Assembly (NCBI RefSeq): GCF_040655735.1
Contig: NZ_JBFAKK010000014.1
Span: 1 to 64,000 of the forward strand
Source: Phytomonospora sp040655735
Lineage (GTDB): Bacteria > Actinomycetota > Actinomycetes > Mycobacteriales > Micromonosporaceae
Length of the DNA stretch: 64,000 nucleotides
Direction of reading: 5' to 3'
A model generated the notes under the pieces. That model was not told where the DNA came from. It made no database searches and saw only the letters and a list, made by a program, of their open reading frames with translations. Of this stretch, positions 51,246 to 61,300 are shown piece after piece. Each line of letters opens with the position of its first letter. Within the stretch, counting starts at the first letter, position 1. The translations under genes were made by a program, and so were the position numbers.

Positions 51246-51277
51246 AAGGCCGCCCCCGCGAACGCGGAGGCGGCCTT
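51246..51277 (-). terminator. Terminator of the ehu operon
   Basis: Outer stem AAGGCCGCC (51246-51254) with GGCGGCCTT (51269-51277), inner stem CCGCG/CGCGG, AA loop. It lies 22 bp beyond the ehuA stop on the minus strand. Confidence 0.75.
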
Positions 51278-51298
51278 CGAGAACCTGTTCGTGCCTGT

Positions 51299-52123
51299 TC
51301 AGCGCCCTTCGAGCACCGCGCGGAGGAACTTCTGCGTCCGCTCCTCACGCGGCTCGGTGAACAGCTGCTCCGGCGGACCCTCCTCGATGATCTTGCCCTT
51401 GTCGAACATCAGGACCCGCTGCGACACATCGCGCGCGAAGTGCATCTCGTGCGTGACGATCAGCATCGTGATGTCGGTCGACGAGGCGATGTCGCGCAGC
51501 ACGTTCTGCACGTCGGCGACCAGCTCGGGGTCGAGCGCCGAGGTCACCTCGTCGAGGAGCAGGATGTCGGGCCGCATGGCCAGCGCCCGCGCGATCGCGA
51601 CCCGCTGCTGCTGCCCACCCGAAAGCTGGGACGGGTGCGCGTTGGCCTTGTCGGACAGCCCGACCAGCTCCAGCAGCTCACTCGCCCGCTCGTTCGCCTC
51701 GTCGCGCGACAGGCCCAGCACGTGCACCGGGGCCTCCGTGACGTTGCGGATCACGTTCATGTTCGGGAAGAGGTTGAACTGCTGGAACACCATCCCGATC
51801 CGCTTGCGCATCTCCCGCAGGTACGACTCGTTGGCGCGCACCAGCTCGCCCGAGGAGTTGCGCATGTGCGACAGCGGCTCGCCCTCGACCCAGATGACGC
51901 CGTCGGTGACCTTCTCCAAGGTCATCAGCAGCCGCAGGATCGTGGTCTTGCCCGAACCGGACGGACCGATCAGGGTGACGCGCTCGCCGGCCTCGACCGA
52001 GAAGTCGAGCTCGTCGAGGACGGTGAGGTCGCCGTAGCGCTTGACCACCTCGTCGAATTTGATGACCGGGCCGTTGACCAGTGTGTCGGCCTCGACCGGC
52101 GCGGCCGTGGTGTCAGTTGCCAA
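51299..52123 (-). CDS. ehuA: Ectoine/hydroxyectoine ABC importer ATPase EhuA
   Basis: 274 aa. Walker A GPSGSGKT (53-60), Q-loop VFQQFNLFPNMNV, signature LSGGQQQRVAIARAL, Walker B ILLLDEVTSALDP, switch VTHEM. Polar amino-acid-type importer ATPase. Assignment to ectoine uptake comes from the companion EhuB, C and D genes. It overlaps ehuD by 11 bp and is last in the operon. Confidence 0.9.
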   Translation of the reverse strand: MATDTTAAPVEADTLVNGPVIKFDEVVKRYGDLTVLDELDFSVEAGERVTLIGPSGSGKTTILRLLMTLEKVTDGVIWVEGEPLSHMRNSSGELVRANESYLREMRKRIGMVFQQFNLFPNMNVIRNVTEAPVHVLGLSRDEANERASELLELVGLSDKANAHPSQLSGGQQQRVAIARALAMRPDILLLDEVTSALDPELVADVQNVLRDIASSTDITMLIVTHEMHFARDVSQRVLMFDKGKIIEEGPPEQLFTEPREERTQKFLRAVLEGR

Positions 52124-52772
52124 AGCGCACCTCCAGTTTTCGCATGAGCAGTGAGGTCGGGTAACTCGCCGCCAGGTAGATGAGCCCGGCGATGGTGAAG
52201 GCCTCGATGTAGTAGGCGAAGTGTTGGGAGGTGAACTCCTTGCCGACGCGGACCATCTCGGTCACCGCGATCGCCGACAGGACCGGCACTTCTTTGAACA
52301 TGATGATCACGTTGTTGCCCAGCGAGGGCATCACGCGACGGAACGCCTGCGGAAGGATCACACCGAACCAGGCGCGGTTGCGGGGCAGCGACAGGGCGGT
52401 GATCGCCTCCCACTGTCCCTTCGGCACGCCGTCGATGCCGGCGCGGTAGATCTCGGCGTTGTAGGTCGCGTAGTGCACGCCGAGGACGATGATGCCGACG
52501 GTGAGCGCGTCGAGCTTGAGCCCGAGACTCGGCCGGATCACGTAGAACGCGAAGAACAGCTGCGCGATCGGCGGGGTGAAGCGGATGAACTGCAGCACCC
52601 ACCCGACCGGTCGGCGGACGTACTCCGGGGCGGTCCGCTCGATGAACGCGAAGACCAGTCCGAGGCTCAGTGCGACCAGCGAGCCCAGCAGGGTCGCCAG
52701 CAGCGTGATCCGGAAGCCTTCGAGCAGCAGCGGCAGGAGTTCGAGTGCCGCCTCGTTGTTCCACCAGCTCAC
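52113..52772 (-). CDS. ehuD: Ectoine/hydroxyectoine ABC importer permease EhuD
   Basis: 219 aa, GTG start overlapping the ehuC stop by 4 bp. About five membrane helices. HisM-type permease with the EAA-loop region AITALSLPRNRAWFGVILPQ. Its start LLPLLLEGFRITLLATLLGS and the KEVPVLSAIAVTEMV segment match EhuD. Forms the channel with EhuC. Confidence 0.9.
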   Translation of the reverse strand: MSWWNNEAALELLPLLLEGFRITLLATLLGSLVALSLGLVFAFIERTAPEYVRRPVGWVLQFIRFTPPIAQLFFAFYVIRPSLGLKLDALTVGIIVLGVHYATYNAEIYRAGIDGVPKGQWEAITALSLPRNRAWFGVILPQAFRRVMPSLGNNVIIMFKEVPVLSAIAVTEMVRVGKEFTSQHFAYYIEAFTIAGLIYLAASYPTSLLMRKLEVRFGN

Positions 52773-53497
52773 GCGACACCTCCTTCATCGGCGCCGACCG
52801 GCTGGAGCAGGCGCTTGCGGGGGACGCGCCGGCCGAGCTTGGCCTTGGCGTGTCCCTCCCAGGCCCGCATGCCCGTGTTGAGCAGCCAGGCGAGCACGAA
52901 GTAGAGGACGAGGCTGATGGAGAAGGCCGCGGTCGCCTCGGTGGCGTTGTTGAGCCTGATCTTCTCGGCCTCGAAGGACAGGTCGGCGATGCCCACCAGC
53001 ACGACCAGCGAGCTGGCCTTGAGCAGCTGGATGAGCAGGTTGCCGAAGGGCGGGATCATCTCGGCCATGGCCTGCGGGACGATGACCAGCCGCAGCCGCT
53101 GGAGCGGCTTCATGTTGAGCGCGATGGTCGCCTCCCACTGGGCCTGCGGGACGGCGTTGAGGCCGCCGCGGACGACTTCGGAGCCGTAGGCGCCGTAGTT
53201 GAGGCCGAGGGCGATGATGCCGGCGTAGACCGGGTCGTCGAGCTGGAAGCCGGTGATGACCGGCATCGCGTAGACGAACCAGAACAGCTGCACGACCAGC
53301 GAGGTCCCGCGGAAGAACTCGACGACGACACGCGAGCTCCCGCGCACGAACATCGAGCGCGAACGCGACGCGAACCCGAACGCGAAGGACAGCGCCAGTG
53401 CCAGCACCGCCCCGCTGACGGTCAGGATCAGGGTGATCTTGATGCCGCTGAGCAGCTGGGGGAGTGCGTCGGCGAACGTCTCGAAGAAGTCAGCCAT
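52769..53497 (-). CDS. ehuC: Ectoine/hydroxyectoine ABC importer permease EhuC
   Basis: 242 aa from the ATG at 53497 (MADFFETFADALPQLLSGIK), 5 bp after ehuB. Five membrane helices, EAA loop ALNMKPLQRLRLVIVPQAMA. The sequence EFFRGTSLVVQLFWFVYAMP is typical of EhuC. The C-terminal tail is basic (RRVPRKRLLQP). Confidence 0.9.
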   Translation of the reverse strand: MADFFETFADALPQLLSGIKITLILTVSGAVLALALSFAFGFASRSRSMFVRGSSRVVVEFFRGTSLVVQLFWFVYAMPVITGFQLDDPVYAGIIALGLNYGAYGSEVVRGGLNAVPQAQWEATIALNMKPLQRLRLVIVPQAMAEMIPPFGNLLIQLLKASSLVVLVGIADLSFEAEKIRLNNATEATAAFSISLVLYFVLAWLLNTGMRAWEGHAKAKLGRRVPRKRLLQPVGADEGGVA

Positions 53498-53502
53498 GTT
53501 CG

Positions 53503-54399
53503 TCAGCCCTTGCACAGCTCCGCGGTGGTGAGGTCCGCCGGTGGGATCTCGGCCTGGGTGAACCCGAAGGGCTCGATGAGGGAGAGGTACTTGGCCTGGT
53601 CGCCCTTGAGCTTGGCCAGTTCGGCGTTGAACGCGTCCCGCAGGGACGTGTCGGCCGGGCGGAACACCGCGGCGCCGGCGCCGGTCTGGGGTACGCCCTT
53701 GAGAGTCGGGACGAAGCCCTCGGTGACCTCGACGTCGGCGCTGTCCTTGGCCATCCAGCGCAGCGACGGCGTGGTCAGCGTGAAGGCGTCGGCGTCGCCG
53801 GCGAGGATCGCGGCGAGGCCGTCGGGCTGCTTGTCGACGGTGACGAGGTTGTCCTCCGACACGCCGGCGTCCTGGGCGTTGGCGGCCTCGGCCGCGCCGC
53901 TCATGACGGCGAGCTTGATGCCGGCCGCGGCGACCGAGGCGTAGTCGGTGAGGCCCTTCGGGTTGCCCTTGGGGACCAGCAGGCCGGCGGTGGAGATGTA
54001 CTCCGGCTCGGCGAAGACGGCCTGGCCGCAGCGCTCGGGCGTGATGAACATGCCCGCGGCGACCGCGTCGAACTGGCCGGAGTTGAGGGCCGGAATGAGC
54101 TGGCCGAACTCGACGAGGACGCCCTCCATGTTCGGCACGCCGAGGGCCTTGTAGATCTCGGCGGCGATGGCGGGTGCCTCACCTGCGAGTTTGCCGTCCT
54201 GCTCGAAGCCGTAGGGGGCCTCGGCGGCGAAGCCGACCTTGATGGTCCCGGCCTTCTTGATGCGATCGAGGGTGTCGCCGGACGAGGTGTCGGGCGTCTT
54301 GCTGCACGCGGCCAGCAGGCCGGGCACGGCCAGCGCGCTTCCCGCGAAAAGCGTTCCGCGAAGGATGTCGCGGCGGGACCAGTTCTTCTGGGCGGTCAT
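53503..54399 (-). CDS. ehuB: Ectoine/hydroxyectoine-binding lipoprotein EhuB
   Basis: 298 aa from the ATG at 54399. Tat-type signal with RR (9-10) in NWSRRDILRG and a lipobox LLAAC, so Cys32 is lipidated. Solute-binding domain: IKVGFAAEAPYGFEQDGKLA, FGQLIPALNSGQFDAVAAGM, TPERCGQAVFAEPEY, ending IPPADLTTAELC. This closely follows EhuB. Captures the osmoprotectant outside the membrane for EhuCDA. A candidate GntR operator lies about 100 bp upstream. Confidence 0.92.
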   Translation of the reverse strand: MTAQKNWSRRDILRGTLFAGSALAVPGLLAACSKTPDTSSGDTLDRIKKAGTIKVGFAAEAPYGFEQDGKLAGEAPAIAAEIYKALGVPNMEGVLVEFGQLIPALNSGQFDAVAAGMFITPERCGQAVFAEPEYISTAGLLVPKGNPKGLTDYASVAAAGIKLAVMSGAAEAANAQDAGVSEDNLVTVDKQPDGLAAILAGDADAFTLTTPSLRWMAKDSADVEVTEGFVPTLKGVPQTGAGAAVFRPADTSLRDAFNAELAKLKGDQAKYLSLIEPFGFTQAEIPPADLTTAELCKG

Positions 54400-54493
54400 C
54401 TTGCCGTCCTTCCGTCTTCCGAGCCCTGTCCCGGGGGATCTGGCAGGGCCCTTCCCAATCAGATGGGTCGTTGTGTCTGGCGACCGTATCAGG

Positions 54494-54520
54494 CATCGTA
54501 TGTTTGTCGACAATACGATG
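54494..54520. promoter_or_regulatory. Candidate GntR operator at the ehuB promoter
   Basis: Inverted repeat CATCGTAT (54494-54501) / ATACGATG (54513-54520). Overlapping it is the 10-bp palindrome TTGTCGACAA (54504-54513), which fits the GT(N)AC-type core recognised by FadR-like GntR proteins. The patch is AT-rich and lies between ehuB and the divergent GntR gene. Confidence 0.6.
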
Positions 54521-54680
54521 ATCTAACTTTGGTAACAACTGGCCCCCGGTTCTCCGACCTTGGAAAACCATCCCCATAACTGGGCCGACGGAAACGCGCG
54601 GCGGGAGTCGCGCAGGGTAAATTCTCGGCTCGGGACGCGCCCGCGCCCCCGACCGTCCCGCGTTCAATGGAGGTGCTGGT

Positions 54681-55481
54681 GTGATCCGGCCATCACTGCC
54701 GAGCCTGGCCTCGGCCGAGCGTTCGGCGCCCAACCGGCTGGCCCCGGTCAGCCGATACTCGACGGTCGATCTCATCGCGGAGCGGATCCGCGAGGCCATC
54801 GTGCAAGGCGATCTGCCGCCCGGCTCCCCGCTCGGGGAGGCCGAAATGGCCGAACAACTCGGCGTCAGTCGCGGCCCCCTTCGAGAAGGAATGCAGCGAC
54901 TCGTCCAGGAAGGACTCCTCACCACCGTCCGACGCCGAGGGCTTGGTGTGGCGAGCATGAGCGCCGCCGACGTCGCCGACGTGTACTCGATGCGCGCGGC
55001 CGTCGAGCGCGCCGCCTGCCTGCGCCTCCTCCGGTTGGGCGGGCCCGCGCTCGCGGCGACCGTGCGGGGCCTGACCGCGGAGGTGCGCAAGATGTCGCGC
55101 GCCGCGAAGAAGGGCGCGGCCAGGCAACTGGGCGACGCCGACCTGGCGTTCCACCGCCTGCTGGTGGACTCCGCCGGCAGCCACCGGCTCAGCCGGACGA
55201 TGCGGACGCTGCTGATCGAGACGCGGTTGTCGACGTTCTCGATGCAGCACGACTTCGTGGTCCGCGCCGACCTCGCCGACGATCACGAGGCCATCGTCGA
55301 GGCGCTGCGCGTGCGCGACGAGGCGAAGCTGCTCGGGCTGATCGAGTCGCATATGGACGGGGCCGTGCGGCGGTTGACGGGGCAGAGCGTGCACGGGTCG
55401 GACGTCGAGACGCTCCAGGCGCCGGTGCCCGACGAGCCGAGGGAACTGGACCCGCTGGAGCTTCCGGCGGGGGCGGAGTAG
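54681..55481 (+). CDS. GntR-family regulator (FadR/FCD type), likely ehu repressor
   Basis: 266 aa, GTG start with GGAGG 7 nt upstream. N-terminal winged helix: IREAIVQGDLPPGSPLGEAE, then EQLGVSRGPLREGMQRLVQE. C-terminal all-helical FCD ligand domain with metal/ligand His residues in DLAFHRLL, DHEAIVEAL and IESHMDGAV. Divergent from ehuBCDA; the close pairing with this importer is common in actinobacteria. Ectoine or a breakdown product as effector is inference. Confidence 0.9.
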   Translation: MIRPSLPSLASAERSAPNRLAPVSRYSTVDLIAERIREAIVQGDLPPGSPLGEAEMAEQLGVSRGPLREGMQRLVQEGLLTTVRRRGLGVASMSAADVADVYSMRAAVERAACLRLLRLGGPALAATVRGLTAEVRKMSRAAKKGAARQLGDADLAFHRLLVDSAGSHRLSRTMRTLLIETRLSTFSMQHDFVVRADLADDHEAIVEALRVRDEAKLLGLIESHMDGAVRRLTGQSVHGSDVETLQAPVPDEPRELDPLELPAGAE

Positions 55482-55983
55482 CGCCCCGGGCCGGCGGCGT
55501 CGGGTACCGGCGTCGGGTAGGGGTTGGTGCGGGCTGCGGTCCGCGAGATCGGCGTCGCCCACCGGCGTCGGGTGGAGGTTCGGGTTCGGCGGCGTCGCCC
55601 ACCGGCGTCGGGTAGAGCATCGGGTTCGGCGGCGTCGCCCACCGGCGTCACGAGAGCTTGTGCGGGCTGCGGCTCGCGGGATCGGCGAGGACGGCGCTGC
55701 CCACCGGCGCTGCGGTTGGCGCTGGATCCGAACGGAGGGGCCACCCGGTCCGCCTCCCACTTCTGACTGTAGATGGGCGCCACGCGTGGGTGTGTAGGGC
55801 TGAGCCGGCGACCCTGTGGATAACTCGCGGGTTGTGGACAGCCCCGCGCCCCCCAACCCCGCCCCCACGAGGCCCACACCCCACCCACGCCCCCGCAACC
55901 CCCGCCCGCCCCCACGAGTGTCCAGAAGGCCGCGAACCTTCCCGATCACCCCCGCAGCCCCCGTCCGCCCGAAAGGCACCCCC
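55482..55983. other. Repeat-containing intergenic region
   Basis: About 500 bp with no supported gene. The left part holds 40-bp tandem repeats; the right part is C-rich and low-complexity (CCCCGCGCCCCCCAACCCC-like). GAAAGG near 55970 may serve the ATG at 55984. Confidence 0.5.
55551..55649 (+). repeat. 40-bp tandem repeats, about 2.5 copies
   Basis: GGCGTCGCCCACCGGCGTC recurs exactly at 55551, 55591 and 55631, a 40-bp period. The spacer between (GGGTGGAGGTTCGGGTTC-like) is largely conserved. A degenerate fourth copy, GGCGCTGCCCACCGGCGCT, follows near 55692, and CCGGCGTCGGGTA is doubled at 55500-55520. Confidence 0.9.
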
Positions 55984-56754
55984 ATGTCCCCAGCCGACCT
56001 CGCCCAACTCCTCGTCGCCTTCCTCGCCGCGGCCGTCCTCACCGCGCGCCTGCCCACCGCCCGCGAGTCGCCCCGCACGCCGGAATCCCGCTGGCTCACC
56101 GCCTTACTGGCGTGCACCGCCGCGGCCGTGATCGTCGGCTGGCCGCCCCTCATGACGGCTCTTGCCGGCGACGGCGGCGGCCTCGTCGCCCTCCGGCTCG
56201 TCCAGCACGCCTTCGTCCTCGCGATGGGCCTGACCTTCCTGGCCTTCTCCGAGCACGGGGACCACTCCTCGACGACCACCCGCCGCCGCGTTCTGCGCTG
56301 GGCCGCCGGGTTCGCCGTGGCGTTGTGCGTCATGGTCGCCTCCGCCGTCGTCGGCCACCTGCGAACTCCCGACGCACCGTCGATGCACCTGCTGACCCCG
56401 GAGTACGCCACCACCTCGGCGATCGCGGTGTACCTCGCGGCCTACGCCCTCCCGCTGGCGGCGATCGCCGGCAGAGTCGCGGTCCTGTGCTTCGGCCGCT
56501 TCCGGCGGGCGGAGAACGTCGCGCCGAGGGTCGCGTTCCTGCTGTTCTTCGTCGGTTCGACGGCGGGCGGCCTGTACTGCGTGCTTCGGGCTGTCGCGGC
56601 GATCCTCACGGCGGCTGGCGGCTCGCCGGACACCGCCGGAGTCTCGTTCGTGCTGACGCTCGTCGCCATGGTGTGCGTGCTCGCCGCCGCCGCGACCCTC
56701 GCCGCGCTGCGCCTGGGACAGCGGGCAACGAATACCCGCGACCCCCAGCCATAG
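55984..56754 (+). CDS. Multi-spanning membrane protein of unknown function
   Basis: 256 aa from the ATG at 55984. About seven hydrophobic helices arranged evenly, with short loops (LLVAFLAAAVLTARLP; WLTALLACTAAAVIVGWPPL; LVQHAFVLAMGLTFLAFSEH). The layout resembles MAB_1171c-like actinobacterial membrane proteins, but I cannot confirm this. No conserved polar motif or neighbour points to a substrate. Confidence 0.65.
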   Translation: MSPADLAQLLVAFLAAAVLTARLPTARESPRTPESRWLTALLACTAAAVIVGWPPLMTALAGDGGGLVALRLVQHAFVLAMGLTFLAFSEHGDHSSTTTRRRVLRWAAGFAVALCVMVASAVVGHLRTPDAPSMHLLTPEYATTSAIAVYLAAYALPLAAIAGRVAVLCFGRFRRAENVAPRVAFLLFFVGSTAGGLYCVLRAVAAILTAAGGSPDTAGVSFVLTLVAMVCVLAAAATLAALRLGQRATNTRDPQP

Positions 56755-56866
56755 CCCAACCCAACCCCCACCAATTCAGGCGTATCCCAACCCCGGGAAC
56801 CCAGCACCGAAGGCAGTGCCGCAGCCCGATCCCCTACCCGCAAGCCGTCCTCGTTAGCTGCCGACC

Positions 56867-58321
56867 ATGAACACAGAGACAAGCATCCGACAGCCCCCGC
56901 CCCCTCCTCTGCGTACGCTGCCGGGCATGGGCCGCTTTGGGGGTGTTGCAGCCGGTCACCCGGCTACGGTCGACGCCGGTGCCTCGGTGCTGGCCGCCGG
57001 CGGGAACGCCGCCGACGCCGCTGTCGCCGCGGTGTTCGCGTCCTGCGTCGGCGAGACGATCATGACGGGCCTCGGCGGGGGCGGGTTCGCGACCTACGTG
57101 GACGCGGCGACGGGCACGGTCACCTGTCTCGACTTCTTCACGTCCGTCCCCGGTCTCGACGGCGGCACGGTCGCGCCGATGACGGCGATCGACGTGTCCT
57201 TCGGCGGGGTGCCGATGCGGTTCGCGATCGGGGCGCCGAGCATCGGCGTCCCCGGCGTCGTCGCGGGCGCCGCCGAGATCCACCGTCGTTGGGGCCGCAC
57301 GCCCTGGCCCGACCTCCTCTCACCCGCCGTGGCGCTCGCCGAGCGCGGTGTGCCCTTGCCCGACGAGCACGCCTCGACGCTCCCGTCGGTGGCCCCCGCC
57401 CTCGCCACCGGTGAGGGCCGTGCGGCCTACGCGCCCAACGGCGAGCTGTTACGCGGGGGCCAGATCCTCTACCACCCGGGTCTGGCCGACGCTCTCGATC
57501 GCCTGGCGCAGGCGGGTTCGGAGGACTTCTACACCGGCCTGCTCGCCGACACGCTCGTCGAGACGGTCCGCGCCGCCGGCGGCCGGCTCGGTCCCACCGA
57601 CCTGGCCTCCTACCGGGTCCTGTCGGTCCCGGTGCGGCGGACGATGTTCGCCGGCCGCGTCGTCTACGGCCGCGACGACCTCAACCGCACCCTCGCGACC
57701 TTGGCCGCCCTGCCCGAACTCTCCCGCCTCGACGAGGGCGACCGGGCGGTCGCGATGGCCGACGCCCTGTCCGGGCCGGACCCGGGCGGTCCGGGCGACA
57801 CGACGAACATCTCGGTGATCGACCGCCACGGCAACGCCTGCGTGGTCACCACGACCCTCGGGATCGGTTCTGCGGTGTGGCTCGCCGACTACGGGGTGCA
57901 CCTCAACTCGATGCTCGGGGAGGGCGAACTGCTGCGCGGCCCGTTGACGCCGGGCCACCGGATGGGCAGCATGATGTGCCCGCTGGTGGTCCTCGACCGC
58001 AGCGGCGTGGTCATGGCCGCGGGCTCGGCCGGCGCGTCGCGGATCCGCACGGCCCTGCTGCACGTCCTGGTCAACCACCTCGTCGCCGGCAATTCCTTGC
58101 AGGATTCGTTGTCGCGGCCGCGCTTCCACGTCGCCGGCCCGCTGGTGCACACCGAGCCGGGCGTGTCGACCGACTCCATGACGGCGCTGGTGAAGGCGGG
58201 CTACGACCTCAACGAGTGGGCCACCGACCGCCACTACTTCGGCGGCGCGAGCGCGGTGTCACCGACGGAAGCGGCGGGCGATCCTCGGCGGGCGGGGGCG
58301 GGAAGGGTCGTGCCGGGCTGA
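56867..58321 (+). CDS. Gamma-glutamyltransferase family (Ntn hydrolase)
   Basis: 484 aa. Family pattern: AAGHPATVDAGASVLAAGGN, TGLGGGGFATYVD, and the autocleavage/nucleophile site GDTTNISVID, in which T312 is the expected N-terminal nucleophile of the small subunit. The oxyanion pair lies near HRMGSMMCPLVV. No signal peptide, so probably cytoplasmic, and shorter than secreted relatives (550-600 aa). It transfers or hydrolyses gamma-glutamyl groups; actinomycetes lack much glutathione, so the natural substrate is open. Confidence 0.88.
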   Translation: MNTETSIRQPPPPPLRTLPGMGRFGGVAAGHPATVDAGASVLAAGGNAADAAVAAVFASCVGETIMTGLGGGGFATYVDAATGTVTCLDFFTSVPGLDGGTVAPMTAIDVSFGGVPMRFAIGAPSIGVPGVVAGAAEIHRRWGRTPWPDLLSPAVALAERGVPLPDEHASTLPSVAPALATGEGRAAYAPNGELLRGGQILYHPGLADALDRLAQAGSEDFYTGLLADTLVETVRAAGGRLGPTDLASYRVLSVPVRRTMFAGRVVYGRDDLNRTLATLAALPELSRLDEGDRAVAMADALSGPDPGGPGDTTNISVIDRHGNACVVTTTLGIGSAVWLADYGVHLNSMLGEGELLRGPLTPGHRMGSMMCPLVVLDRSGVVMAAGSAGASRIRTALLHVLVNHLVAGNSLQDSLSRPRFHVAGPLVHTEPGVSTDSMTALVKAGYDLNEWATDRHYFGGASAVSPTEAAGDPRRAGAGRVVPG

Positions 58322-58365
58322 GGCGGGCATTCCCGACCCGGCCCGGTTGGTGCAGGATCTCGCGT

Positions 58366-61300
58366 GTGACCAACCCCCATTCGCACGTGTCGCAACGCCG
58401 TGGTGTCGCACGTCCGTGGTTGGCTGGCGCGGTGAGTTCGCGCTTCGCCTTCCGGCGGCAGACCGAACAGGGGTCATACGTACCGGACGAGACACAGCGG
58501 GCCGTCATCGATCACGATGCCGGTCCGCTCCTGGTGCTCGGCGGTCCGGGGACGGGCAAGACGGCGACGCTGGTGGAGTCGGTGGCCGCGCGGGTGGCGT
58601 CGGGTGTGGCGCCGGAGCGGATCCTGGTGTTCACCTTCGGCCGGCGCGGGGCGCAGCGGCTGCGGCGCGCGATCGCCGCGCGGGTCGCCGAGCAGGCCGG
58701 CGGGACGGTCGCCGAGGTGAACGTGCACACCTTCCACGGGTACGCCTTCGCCGTGCTGCGGTCGGCCGGCGGCCCGCCGCCGAGGCTGCTGACCGGTCCC
58801 GAGCAGGACCTGATCATCCGGGAGATGCTGGCCGAGGCCGATCCCGCCGACTGGCCGGACTCCCTGCGGGCGGCGGTGCCCACGCGCGGTTTCGCGACGC
58901 AGTTGCGCGACCTGCTGCTGCGCTGCGCCGAGCGGGGCATCGGGCCGGCGAGGCTGGCCGCGCACGGCCGCGCGGAGGGCCGTCCAGAGTGGACGGCGGC
59001 GGCCGCCTTCTACCACTCCTACATCGACCAGCTCGCGCTTCGCGAAGGCGGAGCGCGCTACGACACCGCCGAGATCGTGCGGGTCGCGGCGGCGAAACTG
59101 CGAGACGATCAGGAGCTGGCGGCGAGCCTGCGGCCGGACTACGTCTACGTCGACGAACTGCACGACACCGACCCCGGCCAGCTCACGCTGCTGCGCGAGG
59201 TCACCGGCGAGGGCGCGCACGTGGTCGCCTTCGGTGACCCGGACTCGGCGACCTTCGCCTTCCGCGGCGCCGACCCGGAAGGCGTGCGGCGCTTCCCCGA
59301 CACCTTCACCGCCGTCCACGGTGGACCTTCGCCGTCGGCGGTGCTGTCGACCTGCCACCGCGCCGGGCCGACGCTGATCGGCACCGCCCGGCGGGTCTCC
59401 CGGCGCCTGGCGGGCACCGGCCCGCATCGCGCTCGCGGCGCCGGGCCGTCCACAGAGGACGGGCAGGCCGCCGTGCGGGTCTTCACCAGCGGCAGCGCCG
59501 AGGCCGCGCACATCGCCGACGTCCTGCGGGTGGCGCACCTGCGCGACGGTGTGCCGTGGTCGCGGATGGCGGTCCTGGTCAAGTCGACCGCGAGCCACCT
59601 GCCCGTCCTGTCGCGGGCGCTGCGCCAGGCCCAGGTCCCGATGACCGTCTCCAGCGAGGACCTGCCGCTGTCGGCGCAGCCCCTTGTCCGTCCACTGTTG
59701 ACGCTCATCCGCTGCGGCCTCGACCCCAAGCGCCTCGACGAGGAGACCGCCGTGGCGCTCCTCCACTCTCCTTACGGCGGCGCCGATCCGCTCGGCGAGC
59801 GCCGCCTCCGCCAGGGCCTGCGCGCCCTGGCCGCACAGGCCGGCGACCGCCGCACCTCCGGTGAGCTGCTCGTCGAAGCGCTGCGCGAACCCGAGCAGCT
59901 CGCCGCCCTCGACACCGAGGAGCAGCCCGCCTGGGTCGGTCCACTGCGGACGCTCGCCGACCTGCTGGCGCTGGTCCGCGAGACCAAGGGCACCGTCGAG
60001 GAGCTGCTCTGGACCCTGTGGGATCACACGGGTCTGGCGCAGACGCTGAGCGGACTCGCGATCGAGGGCGGGCCCCGCGCGGCCGCCGCCGATGCCGACC
60101 TCGACGCGATGATGACCCTCTTCGACGGCGCCGCCCGCTTCTGCGACCGTCTGCCCGGCGCCGGCGCGGAGGTCTTCGTCGAGCACGTGCTGGCCCAGGA
60201 TCTGCCTGCCGACACGCTGGCCGCCCACGCCGATCGGGGCGAGGCCGTCCGGGTCATCACCGCGCACGCCGCCAAGGGGCTCGAATGGGATCTCGTGGTC
60301 ATCGCCGGTGTTCAGGAGGGCTCCTGGCCGAACCTGCGGCTGCGCGACGGGCTGCTGGCCGCCGACGCCCTCGTCGACACCGAGGCCGGGCGCGCCGCGA
60401 AGGTCGTCAACCGGGCCTCGGTGCTGCTGGCCGAGGAGCGGCGCCTGTTCTACGTGGCCGTCGGGCGCGCGGCCAAGCGGCTGCTGGTGACCGCCGTCGA
60501 CGACGAGGAGGACAGCGTTCCCAGCCGCTTCATCGAGGAACTCGGTGTTCCCGTCGAGGAGGCCGGCGCCCCTGAACGTCCCCTGACGCTGCCCGCGCTG
60601 GTCGCCCGGTTGCGCCTCGCCGCCGTTGACGAGAACGAGACGCCGGTCCGCCGCCGTGCCGCCGCGGCGCAACTGGCCCGGCTCGCGGCCGAGGGTGTGC
60701 CGGGCGCCGACCCGGACAGCTGGTGGGGCCTGGCGCCGCTGTCCGACGAGCGGCCGCTGGCCGTGGCGGGGGAGACCGTGCGCGTCTCGCCCTCGACCGC
60801 CGAGAACGTCCTCGAATGCGGGCTGCGCTGGGTCCTCGAACGCCACGGCGGTTCGGAGGCTTCCGGTGCGGCGCAACAGATCGGGAACCTCGTGCACGCC
60901 GCCGCCGAGGACGCCGTCGCGGCGGCCGACGTCGGCGAGGCCATGCACACCTATGTCGGCGCCAACATGGAGTCGATGCCCGTCGAGGCGCCCTGGCTGA
61001 GCGCGAAGCAGCGTGAGCGCGTCACGAAGATGGTCGACAAGTTCGCCGACTGGGTCCGCGACAACCCGCGCGAACTGATCGCCGCCGAGAAGGGCTTCAA
61101 GGTCCGCCTGTCCGAAGGCGACGTGACCGTTGAGCTGTCGGGGACGGTCGACCGTCTGGAGCGCGACGCGCAGGGGCGTCTCTACATCGTCGACATCAAG
61201 ACGGGTTCGGGGGCGCCGCCCAGCGCCGCCGACACCCAGCAGAACCCGCAGCTGGCCTCCTACCAGGTGGCCGCCGAGAACGGTGCCTTCGGCGAGGTCG

